From assembly GCA_009774255.1 (NCBI GenBank), contig VSNK01000303.1, positions 1 to 6,443 on the forward strand: DNA of 6,443 nt, given 5' to 3'. The notes beneath the pieces were generated by a model. It made no database searches, was not told where the DNA came from, and worked only from the letters and a program-made list of their open reading frames with translations. Shown one piece after another: positions 1 through 5,683 of this stretch; within the stretch, counting starts at the first letter, position 1; each line of letters opens with the position of its first letter. Origin of the DNA: Faecalicatena sp. Lineage in GTDB: Bacteria > Bacillota > Clostridia > Lachnospirales > Lachnospiraceae. The position numbers and the translations under genes are program-made.

Positions 1-65
1 GATGTCATTGATATTAATTGTTTTTTGTGGTTCATTCATTATTGATTTAGTAAGAAGATTTATAT
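1..65. other. AT-rich flank after the response regulator gene
   Basis: This short stretch lies downstream of the response regulator stop codon on the minus strand. It is AT-rich. I see no hairpin followed by a T-tract and no open frame with a ribosome binding site. The minus-strand transcript could therefore run on into whatever gene lies beyond the window edge. In loci of this type that is often a sugar ABC transporter, but nothing here proves it. Confidence 0.4.
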
Positions 66-1652
66 TTAAATTTTTGCATTCCGCCGGTATTTTGCAGGTG
101 TACAGCCCTTTACTTCAATAAAACGACTCACAAAATAATCCAGATTATGATAGCCTGCTTCTTCCGCGATCTGATAAATCTTCTTATCTGTCTGGACCAG
201 TTGTGAAGCCGCCGCGTCAATTCTGGTCCGGTTCAGGTAATCCTTGAAGGAACACCCATATTTTTTCCGGAACAGTTGTCCCAGATATGCGCTGTTCACA
301 TAATATTTCTCACTCAGCCCTTTCAGAGTCAGATTCTCCGGAAAATGCTCCCGGATCTCCTTCTCGATCTTCTGCAGAATGCCTCCTGATACGTTCTGGC
401 GCAGCTGGGCAAGATACCGGGCATACTCACAGGAAAAGCTCAATACATGGTCCTTACTCCCCCGCGTGAGCCCTTCTTTAAAAGACCGCTCGCTGATCAG
501 CCTCAGGATTTCTTCCTGATTGACATTGTCATCCTGCTGTGTCGCAAGGTGGATCAGCTGAAAGAGCAGATAATCGATATTTAAACTCCTGCCATCCACC
601 CCCCCTATTCTCTGAATTTCTTCAAAGAAATCATCCACTGCTTTCGCGATTTCTGTCTCCTGATTCTGTTCAATGACCTGCAATAAGGCATCGATCTCTT
701 TCTTGCACAGAACCGCTCCGCTGCCGGACACCTGTACCTCTTCGTCATAATAATAGATATCCTTCAGGTTTTTAAAGCCCTGGCATGATCTCAGGATACA
801 GGCCGTGCTGTATGATTTCGCTATATTCCGGATATCGTCCACCTTTTTTCCAACCAGCATGATCACAGGAAGCTTTGCTTCCTCCCGCAGATAAGAGAGA
901 AAATTTTCAAGATAATTTTTTTCTGTCCGGAAGTCCTTCTCCGCCATATAGCCGCAGTACACAAAACCAATATCATATATATTCTCTTTTCCGGATACGT
1001 CAAATACACAATGATCCGCGTAATCTCCCAGATAATCCGCACAGATCTCTGATAACCGTCTCTGATATTTCCGCTTCTCTTCATCCGCGGTCTCTTCATC
1101 AAGCAGCTCTTCATTCAGCTGTATCTCAATATATCGGATGCTGCCTTTAAAACACATCTGCTCCCGGATGATTTCCAGATTGACTTCATCGTATTTTCCA
1201 TTGATGACCGCAATGAGATTCCTTGCGAGGTATTCCCGCTCCATCTTCCGGCTTGTCCGGTCCTCCGCCTCCTTATCCGCCGTCATTTCACTGACCTTAT
1301 GCAGTACATCCAGAAGCTGCTCCTTATTGATCGGCTTTAACAGATAATCCGTGCATTTATACCGGATTGCCTCCTGGGCGTAGGAAAACTCCGCGAACCC
1401 GCTTAATATGATGAAATATGCGTCCGAAAGCTGCTCGGTACGGATTTTCCGCAGAAGCTGCAGTCCGGAGATTTCCGGCATATTGATATCTGCCAGGATC
1501 AGATCTACATGGTGATGTTCTATAAACTGCAGCGCTTCCTTCCCATTAGAAGCTGTCCCCGCAATGATGAAGCCTTCCTTCTCCCAGTCGATCAATGCCA
1601 CGAGCCCCTGCATGATGATCTGTTCATCGTCTACCAATAATACCTTTAACAT
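66..1652 (-). CDS. YesN-like response regulator, receiver plus AraC-type DNA-binding domain
   Basis: This is a 528-residue cytoplasmic transcription factor and the output partner of the histidine kinase encoded just upstream. The N-terminal receiver domain (about residues 1-120) carries the acidic pair D8/D9 in LLVDDE, the phospho-acceptor D55 in LADINMP, the conserved S84 in IILSG and the lysine K106 in YLLKP. A long central region (about 125-420) has no motif I recognise, as is usual for YesN proteins. Residues about 425-528 form a double helix-turn-helix of the AraC/XylS type, with LSEKYYVNSAYLGQLFRKKYG as first unit and IAEEAGYHNLDYFVSRF followed by GCTPAKYRR as second. The start was set at the ATG with GGAGGTGG four bases upstream; a start ten codons further out has no site. 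The gene overlaps the kinase gene by 7 bases (ATGTTAA), which suggests translational coupling. Known YesN relatives activate nearby carbohydrate uptake or polysaccharide degradation genes; the actual target is not visible. Confidence 0.93.
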   Translation of the reverse strand: MLKVLLVDDEQIIMQGLVALIDWEKEGFIIAGTASNGKEALQFIEHHHVDLILADINMPEISGLQLLRKIRTEQLSDAYFIILSGFAEFSYAQEAIRYKCTDYLLKPINKEQLLDVLHKVSEMTADKEAEDRTSRKMEREYLARNLIAVINGKYDEVNLEIIREQMCFKGSIRYIEIQLNEELLDEETADEEKRKYQRRLSEICADYLGDYADHCVFDVSGKENIYDIGFVYCGYMAEKDFRTEKNYLENFLSYLREEAKLPVIMLVGKKVDDIRNIAKSYSTACILRSCQGFKNLKDIYYYDEEVQVSGSGAVLCKKEIDALLQVIEQNQETEIAKAVDDFFEEIQRIGGVDGRSLNIDYLLFQLIHLATQQDDNVNQEEILRLISERSFKEGLTRGSKDHVLSFSCEYARYLAQLRQNVSGGILQKIEKEIREHFPENLTLKGLSEKYYVNSAYLGQLFRKKYGCSFKDYLNRTRIDAAASQLVQTDKKIYQIAEEAGYHNLDYFVSRFIEVKGCTPAKYRRNAKI

Positions 1653-3238
1653 TGTGCCACCTCCGGCTTTAAATATTTGCATGGAAGCTTTATATGTGTT
1701 AAAAATCCAACTTCCTCTTCCCCGTCAAGTTCAAATTCCACTTCATTCTCTGTCTTCATCTTAAGCCGAAGGCAGACATTTATGATACCGACGCGCTCCT
1801 TCTCCTGCAAAAGCTCAATGCTCGCGTTGCGCATTTTCCACAGCAGGCTTTCCATTTTTTCCTTTTCCATGCCCTTTCCCGTATCCTCAATCTCGATGTG
1901 CATATACAGATCTTCGAGATAAATACGCACGAATATCCAGCCGGCCGACTGCTTGCTTTCAATTCCATGCACACAGGCATTCTCTACAAATGTGACGATC
2001 GACAGCTTCGGTATTATAAAATCACTGCAGCTTTCATCCATTTCTATATCATAGGACAGCCTGTCCCCGAAACGGTATTTCTGGATATCCAGATATGTCC
2101 GCACAAACTCCATCTCTTCTGATACCTTCACCATATCCTCGCCCCACTCTACATACTGCCGCTGTAATACCGCCAGTTTTTCGATCATTTCCGCCGTCTC
2201 TTTTTCTTTTCTGATCACACTGTGCATCCGGATACTTTCCAGCGTATTGAATAAAAAATGAGGATTGATCTGACTCCGCAATGCCAGCAGTTCCGCTCTC
2301 TGCCGCTCAACTATAATCTCCTGTTCCTTTAGCTTTTCCCTGTAAACGATCACAGGAAGGATTGCGTTTACCAGAAAAAGAAACACGATGATGGGAAGCT
2401 GCCTTTTTATTTCCTTCGCGATCGTATCTTTGGAATTCATGACATATATGTCAAGCTCCGTTCCGTATATCTGCATGCCTGACTGATATCCCACTTTATC
2501 ATATTCCGTAAATTTCTCGTACTCTTTGTTCGTACCGGAAGCTCTCCCGTTCGACAATACGATCTCCCCGTCCCGGCAGATGAACACATCCATCGCGTAA
2601 TTCATTTCCTTCAGATACCTGCTGATTTCCGCGTAATCCAGTTCCACCAAAAGAAAATTTTCACTTGCGCGGTCAAATGAATTGAGCCGCGCAAGGAACA
2701 AAAGCCTCCGGTTTGGACTGACCCCGGAATGATCATAGTCGAACAGCAGCATCTGCTGCCGGCCTGATGCCTTAAACTGCCGATACCATGGAGCGCCCGC
2801 CTCCCTGCCGATCCCCGAAACCTTTCCGCCGTTGATCAGCGTATCATTGTTTCCGTACAAAACGGTTCTTGCGTAATTAGAACCCATAGCGCCGTCAAAC
2901 CACATCCCTTTGAAAAAATCATAGTAGGCAGTTACATAATCGTAAGTATCCTCATATTGCTTTCCAAGGAAATCATTGATATATTTATTCGTATAAATCT
3001 TCTTGGTGTACCCTGCCGCCTGTTCGGCAGAATTGCTTATATAGTACTGCACCGCGTTTGCGGCGTTCTCCATCTCTCTGTACCGCAGCGTCCTGTCCGA
3101 ATGCATCACGATGAACAGGATCGTGCAGTCTGTAATGATCAGCGGAAGAAGAATACACAATATATACGAAAAGTAGAACGTTTTCTTTACACAATATCTG
3201 TCAAACCATTTTCCCCATTTGCATAATACATCTTTCAT
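1646..3238 (-). CDS. YesM-like membrane sensor histidine kinase
   Basis: This is a 530-residue membrane sensor kinase of the LytS/YesM type (His_kinase plus HATPase_c). A first membrane helix lies at about residues 20-46 (FYFSYILCILLPLIITD). Residues 47-278 form an extracellular domain, probably a Cache-like ligand sensor. A second helix lies at about 280-299. A coiled linker (300-320) leads to the phosphorylation motif QINPHFLFNTLESIR with the phospho-accepting H327. The ATP-binding lobe shows the N box FVENACVHG (N420) and the G box DTGKGM (452-457). I see no clear HAMP domain; the linker is short. The later glycine box reads RVGIINVCLRL, less canonical than the usual GIGL-x-NV form. The ATG follows GGGAGG with six bases between. 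It should phosphorylate the regulator encoded immediately downstream. The ligand is unknown; by family it is probably a sugar or a sugar-binding protein complex. Confidence 0.93.
   Translation of the reverse strand: MKDVLCKWGKWFDRYCVKKTFYFSYILCILLPLIITDCTILFIVMHSDRTLRYREMENAANAVQYYISNSAEQAAGYTKKIYTNKYINDFLGKQYEDTYDYVTAYYDFFKGMWFDGAMGSNYARTVLYGNNDTLINGGKVSGIGREAGAPWYRQFKASGRQQMLLFDYDHSGVSPNRRLLFLARLNSFDRASENFLLVELDYAEISRYLKEMNYAMDVFICRDGEIVLSNGRASGTNKEYEKFTEYDKVGYQSGMQIYGTELDIYVMNSKDTIAKEIKRQLPIIVFLFLVNAILPVIVYREKLKEQEIIVERQRAELLALRSQINPHFLFNTLESIRMHSVIRKEKETAEMIEKLAVLQRQYVEWGEDMVKVSEEMEFVRTYLDIQKYRFGDRLSYDIEMDESCSDFIIPKLSIVTFVENACVHGIESKQSAGWIFVRIYLEDLYMHIEIEDTGKGMEKEKMESLLWKMRNASIELLQEKERVGIINVCLRLKMKTENEVEFELDGEEEVGFLTHIKLPCKYLKPEVAQC
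1657..1664 (-). promoter_or_regulatory. Ribosome binding site that fixes the response regulator start
   Basis: On the minus strand GGAGGTGG lies four bases before the ATG at 1652-1650. It sits inside the last codons of the kinase gene, so ribosomes finishing the kinase end at the place where the regulator starts. It rules out the earlier in-frame codon at 1682. Confidence 0.8.
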
Positions 3239-3334
3239 AAAATTCCTCCCTGACGCAGATTACGGAAACTGCCTATTCCTTCCGCGACATTACGGACAAA
3301 ACCTGACCGCGGTGACTTTTTTCACAGCCCCTTT
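3239..3334 (-). other. 96-base gap between yesL-like and kinase genes with a repeated octamer
   Basis: This gap holds no gene and no convincing terminator on the minus strand, so cotranscription of the membrane protein gene with the kinase and regulator is likely. The word ATTACGGA (plus-strand reading) occurs at 3259-3266 and again at 3289-3296. The copies are exactly 30 bases apart, about three helical turns, in the contexts GCAGATTACGGAAA and CGACATTACGGACA. This could be a pair of protein-binding sites ahead of the kinase gene, or chance. Confidence 0.35.
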
Positions 3335-3940
3335 TCATTCATAGTTTTCAAAAATCTTTCTAAAAAAAATACTATTCAAATATGCCGTTCCTGACATTCC
3401 TAATAATATCATAAATATAAAAACCCTCGGAAAAAATATGCAAATCCATATTGGAGCCAGCATGATCACAAATATCGCCGCTGACTTTATAATGTGAAGG
3501 ATACAGATAAAGCTCCCGTTTCTTATTGTATTTATCAATGTATTTTCAAATCTTGCCTGCACAACCAATGAAAACATCGTACACATACTTACAAATACCA
3601 GGAATACCAATAAAAGCATTTTGTATCCGAAAGATAGTGTTCCATTCCACCCGCTCAGAATTCTAATATCAACATACAAAAATAAATTGATCCCCATCCC
3701 TATTATCCAAATAAGCGTAGACTGCTTAAAATTCCCCTTAAATGCTTTTATGAAAGATTTTCCTATTTCTCCTTCTTCATCTCTTACCATTTTTAATGTA
3801 ACCGCATATAATGCACTCAAGGACGCTCCGCATGTTATAACAGGTATGCTGCAGACAAGTGCAAAAAAATTCAATATCATCAAATCCCCAATCCGGCTCA
3901 AAATCTGAATAACTTTATTGTCCTGTGAAAAAAAATTCAT
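3335..3940 (-). CDS. YesL-like DUF624 integral membrane protein
   Basis: This 201-residue protein consists mostly of membrane helices, at about residues 15-48, 74-95, 104-127, 143-164 and 166-190. The N-terminal signature IPVITCGASLSALYAVTLKM followed by VRDEEGEIGKSFIKAFKGNF (residues 32-71) is characteristic of the YesL/DUF624 family. Family members are about this long and are commonly encoded beside YesM/YesN two-component systems and sugar ABC transporters. Their biochemical role is not established; an accessory role in uptake or sensing is a guess. The ATG is preceded by GGGAGGGG with a six-base spacer. It is the first gene of the apparent minus-strand set, read toward the kinase 96 bases away. 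Its coding sequence looks clearly more AT-rich than the kinase and regulator genes, partly because of its Ile/Phe/Leu-rich composition. Confidence 0.9.
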   Translation of the reverse strand: MNFFSQDNKVIQILSRIGDLMILNFFALVCSIPVITCGASLSALYAVTLKMVRDEEGEIGKSFIKAFKGNFKQSTLIWIIGMGINLFLYVDIRILSGWNGTLSFGYKMLLLVFLVFVSMCTMFSLVVQARFENTLINTIRNGSFICILHIIKSAAIFVIMLAPIWICIFFPRVFIFMILLGMSGTAYLNSIFFRKIFENYE

Positions 3941-3970
3941 AATTCACCCCTCCCAATTCTGTTGAGCAGA

Positions 3971-4009
3971 TCGAGTAGACATACCCCCTTGCGGGGTATG
4001 TCTACTCGA
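3971..4009. repeat. Hairpin 1: perfect 17-bp inverted repeat, 5-base loop
   Basis: The arms at 3971-3987 (TCGAGTAGACATACCCC) and 3993-4009 are perfect reverse complements separated by the loop CTTGC. Neither side carries a T-tract, so it is a poor intrinsic terminator. It lies about 30 bases upstream of the yesL-like start codon and would sit in that gene's leader if transcription starts further away. It is the first of four consecutive hairpins. Confidence 0.9.
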
Positions 4010-4018
4010 CCGAATAGT
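4009..4018 (+). repeat. Direct repeat ACCGAATAGT, copy 1
   Basis: A ten-base word that directly follows hairpin 1 and overlaps its last base. The identical word follows hairpin 4 at 4163-4172. Both are then followed by GTTAC or TTAC. The repeat therefore marks the ends of two similar hairpin units about 154 bases apart. Confidence 0.75.
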
Positions 4019-4029
4019 GTTACATGTCA

Positions 4030-4068
4030 CATCCCGACCAATCACCACGCTGATTGGCCGGGAGGATG
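4030..4068. repeat. Hairpin 2: imperfect inverted repeat
   Basis: The core arms CCAATCA (4038-4044) and TGATTGG (4051-4057) pair perfectly around a six-base loop. The stem continues past an A/C mismatch through CCG with CGG. After a small bulge it extends again through CATCC (4030-4034) with GGATG (4064-4068). It is weaker than hairpins 1 and 4. The A/C mismatch would become a G-U pair in a minus-strand transcript. Confidence 0.7.
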
Positions 4069-4085
4069 CACATAAAAGCTGGTAT

Positions 4086-4127
4086 TCAGGCCGCCCATTG
4101 CCACAGGCAATTCAAAATGCGGCCTGA
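4086..4127. repeat. Hairpin 3: two-part stem
   Basis: The outer stem CAGGCCGC (4087-4094) pairs with GCGGCCTG (4119-4126), plus one flanking T-A pair. The inner stem ATTGCC (4097-4102) pairs with GGCAAT (4106-4111) around the loop ACA. An asymmetric internal loop, CC on one side and TCAAAAT on the other, separates the two stems. There is no T-tract after it. Confidence 0.85.
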
Positions 4128-4164
4128 GTTACAGGTCACGCCTGGTCAAGGTGTGACCTGTAAC
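4128..4164. repeat. Hairpin 4: 16-bp stem, 5-base loop
   Basis: GTTACAGGTCAC (4128-4139) and GTGACCTGTAAC (4153-4164) are perfect reverse complements. The stem continues inward through one G-T wobble and three more pairs to the five-base loop GGTCA (4144-4148). Stem and loop lengths are close to those of hairpin 1. Like hairpin 1 it is followed by ACCGAATAGT rather than by a T-tract. Confidence 0.9.
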
Positions 4165-4172
4165 CGAATAGT
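4163..4172 (+). repeat. Direct repeat ACCGAATAGT, copy 2
   Basis: This second exact copy of the ten-base word overlaps the last two bases of hairpin 4. It marks the right edge of the structured cluster; the sequence turns strongly AT-rich immediately afterwards. Confidence 0.75.
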
Positions 4173-4180
4173 TACTGCTA

Positions 4181-4230
4181 TTTATATCATTTATTGTACA
4201 CTATTGACATAGTGAAATAAATGATATAAA
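4181..4230. promoter_or_regulatory. AT-rich inverted repeat, candidate operator over the AraC promoter
   Basis: TTTATATCATTTATT (4181-4195) is the exact reverse complement of 4216-4230, giving 15-base arms. Inside them lies a second inverted repeat, CACTAT (4199-4204) and ATAGTG (4209-4214), around TGAC. The arms contain TATAAA-like -10 sequences on both strands. The plus-strand -35 box lies in the centre and the -10 box overlaps the end of the right arm. This layout suits a dimeric regulator that blocks or bends the promoter. The AraC-family protein encoded just downstream, or the YesN-like regulator, are candidates; neither can be shown here. Confidence 0.6.
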
Positions 4231-4232
4231 AT
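4204..4232 (+). promoter_or_regulatory. Predicted sigma-A promoter for the AraC-family gene
   Basis: The -35 box TTGACA (4204-4209, a perfect match) is followed after 17 bases by the -10 box TAAAAT (4227-4232). Transcription would begin near 4238-4240, about 30 bases before the ATG and just upstream of the GGAGGAG ribosome binding site. The promoter lies inside the inverted repeat at 4181-4230. Confidence 0.7.
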
Positions 4233-4260
4233 TTGGGATAACTGATAAAAAATACTTTTT

Positions 4261-4267
4261 GGAGGAG
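4261..4267 (+). promoter_or_regulatory. Ribosome binding site that fixes the AraC-family start
   Basis: GGAGGAG lies three bases before the ATG at 4271 (seven bases from GGAG). An in-frame TTG at 4259 overlaps this site and therefore cannot be the start. Confidence 0.85.
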
Positions 4268-4270
4268 CTT

Positions 4271-5104
4271 ATGGATCTTGTTTTAATCGGGTATAATCAT
4301 ATACATGACGCTGATCTTAATATCAACCGTCCTCTCGGTTCCGGGGATTATCTTGCCCTGCTCGTAAAAAGCCCTGCTGTCTTTACAATAAATGGTACTG
4401 ATCTGCATACCCCTCCAAATATCTTTTTCCTGTATTCCAAAGATTCCCCCCAGTACTACCGTGCCGATGGCAAAGCTTTCGCCAACGACTGGATGCATCT
4501 GAATTTTTCTTCTGCCGACGAGGAATATATCAGAGATCTGAATATCCCTCTGGAAACACCTGTGCCCTTAAATGACATCGAATATTTTTCTCTGCTGATC
4601 AACAGCCTCAGCGTGGAATATTACTCCTCAAGTGCTCAGAAAAAAAGCACAATAGACTGCTTTCTTCATATTTTTTTCAATAAGATCTCCGAACAGATCA
4701 CAGAGAGTGAGACAGGCATAGGAGGAAAAAAATATGACAAATTTGCTTTGCTCCGTTCCAAAATCTATACACGGCCATACCTCAAATGGGATATTGCCAA
4801 TCTCTCTCACCAGATTTGTCTCAGTCCTTCCTACTTTCAGCATCTCTATAAAAAGTATTTTGGCATTACCTGCAAAGCTGATATTATTTATGCCCGAATC
4901 GAATATGCTAAACAACTTCTCATGAACACGTCTCTGTCAATCCGCTATATTTCCGAACAGTGCGGATATGAAAATGATGTGCACTTTATGAGGCAGTTTA
5001 AACAGTCCACAGGACTTACCCCTACCCAGTACCGCGCAACTTTTCCTGAACATAATGATTCCACAGGCTCTGTCATAGACCGGAATCGTCCTGATATTTT
5101 TTGA
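4271..5104 (+). CDS. AraC-family transcriptional regulator with cupin-like sensing domain
   Basis: This is a 277-residue cytoplasmic DNA-binding protein. Residues about 10-100 form a beta-rich N-terminal domain of the AraC ligand-binding (cupin) kind, with patterns such as LHTPPNIFFLYSKDSPQYYR and DWMHLNFS, in which family members bind small sugars or similar effectors. Residues 165-258 are the double helix-turn-helix: the first unit is LKWDIANLSHQICLSPSYFQ followed by HLYKKYFG, the second is IRYISEQCGYENDVHFMRQF followed by TGLTPTQYR. The length matches stand-alone AraC regulators of 270-300 residues. It is divergent from the yesL-like gene, with 330 bases between the start codons, so it may regulate that operon, itself, or both. 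No enzyme or transporter follows it on the plus strand and no terminator was found after the stop. The effector is unknown. Confidence 0.9.
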   Translation: MDLVLIGYNHIHDADLNINRPLGSGDYLALLVKSPAVFTINGTDLHTPPNIFFLYSKDSPQYYRADGKAFANDWMHLNFSSADEEYIRDLNIPLETPVPLNDIEYFSLLINSLSVEYYSSSAQKKSTIDCFLHIFFNKISEQITESETGIGGKKYDKFALLRSKIYTRPYLKWDIANLSHQICLSPSYFQHLYKKYFGITCKADIIYARIEYAKQLLMNTSLSIRYISEQCGYENDVHFMRQFKQSTGLTPTQYRATFPEHNDSTGSVIDRNRPDIF

Positions 5105-5230
5105 TATACTCGACTTGTTTTTGCTCATCTCACATCTGTGTTTACCATTCGCTTCTGTGATTTTTTCTGCACATGCTCATATGATTTTTTGCATATCACT
5201 AAATCTTCTGGACAGAGCAAGGTAACTCAG
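5105..5230. other. Gene-free junction between AraC gene and sigma-like remnant
   Basis: This stretch has no credible gene. On the minus strand it continues where the tail of the sigma-like gene should be. A short piece starting MTELP lies in another frame next to the stop at 5231-5233 and is soon closed by adjacent TAG and TGA codons. It is best read as decayed coding sequence. No terminator hairpin serves the AraC gene here. The edge between the resident locus and the mobile-element remnant probably lies within these bases. Confidence 0.4.
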
Positions 5231-5560
5231 TCATCTCAAACAACCTATCTCTCTAAAAGTTCTCTCCTCAAAAACATGCTGGTAAATGAAATGCCTTTCA
5301 TCCTCTCGAAGCATCACAAGAGCTTCTGTAAGCTTTTGGTCTGATAATTCATTCCATCCTGGATATCGTCCTTCCTGTTCTCTGGAAAGAACTTCTTCTC
5401 TATAACGTGATTCTAACATTTCATCTATCAAAGGACCAAACCCCACCAAAGATTCTTCTAAAGGCCTTTCTACTCTGCCAATCTTTTCTTTTTTCTTCAG
5501 ATAATTCCATCTCTTCCATCGGATACATTTCTGCAGATATGCAGTAAAGTAATTCTTTGT
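5231..5560 (-). pseudogene. Remnant of a sigma-70-like regulator of mobile-element type
   Basis: An open frame of about 108 codons reads KNYFTAYLQKCIRWKRWNYL at its start, then a charged middle. It ends with LTEALVMLREDERHFIYQHV and FEERTFREIG, which resembles sigma-70 region 4. This pattern matches the small sigma-like proteins encoded in Firmicutes conjugative elements (the position of orf7 in Tn916-type elements). Those I recall are about 130-150 residues, so the C-terminal helix-turn-helix is cut short by the TGA at 5233-5231. An AGGAG site (5566-5570) sits five bases before codon ACA (5560-5558), exactly where an ATG is expected; no ATG, GTG or TTG occurs from there until the TTG at 5449. 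Both ends therefore look damaged. It is divergent from the XRE remnant. The sigma assignment is fairly confident and the loss of function is likely. Confidence 0.65.
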
Positions 5561-5590
5561 TTTATCTCCTGTTTAAGTGAGGTGATACAA

Positions 5591-5683
5591 ATGATGGCTA
5601 AGAAATTATTAGGCACTTAGGAACAATTTCTTGCGCAATATGGCAAAATTTTGTATCGTGCTTTTCTGGTTTATCCAGGTTAG
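5591..5683 (+). pseudogene. Orphan gene start interrupted by a stop codon
   Basis: A strong ribosome binding site, GAGGTG (5579-5584), precedes ATGATG at 5591. The frame reads MMAKKLLGT, hits TAG at 5618-5620, continues in the same frame as EQFLAQYGKILYRAFLVYPG, and stops again at 5681-5683. I do not recognise the protein. The good translation start and the protein-like sequence after the stop suggest the front end of a gene broken by a nonsense mutation. It is joined out of frame to the XRE coding sequence. It could instead be a true nine-residue leader peptide ahead of the XRE frame, which I consider less likely. Confidence 0.4.

Noticed and set aside
863..1347. Plus- and minus-strand open frames inside the response regulator gene.
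   Set aside because: They are shadows of a well-supported gene, lack ribosome binding sites, and translate to Ser/Pro/Arg-rich sequence without domain features.
1653..1682. Longer start for the response regulator (ten extra codons, MQIFKAGGGT).
   Set aside because: The extra codons lie inside the kinase gene and contain the ribosome binding site itself. The receiver domain begins naturally at MLKVLLVDDE with GGAGGTGG correctly spaced.
1677..3226. Several open frames on either strand within the kinase gene.
   Set aside because: The kinase reading frame shows all family motifs; the others have no motif and no binding site.
3971..4009. Hairpin 1 as an intrinsic terminator.
   Set aside because: Neither strand shows a T-tract after the stem, and it lies between divergent gene starts where no transcript needs to end.
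4128..4164. Hairpin 4 as a tRNA or other known small RNA.
   Set aside because: It is a single long stem with a five-base loop and shows no cloverleaf or other family landmark that I can identify.
4259..4270. TTG start four codons upstream of the AraC-family ATG.
   Set aside because: It overlaps the GGAGGAG Shine-Dalgarno, so it would have no binding site of its own; the ATG at 4271 is well placed.
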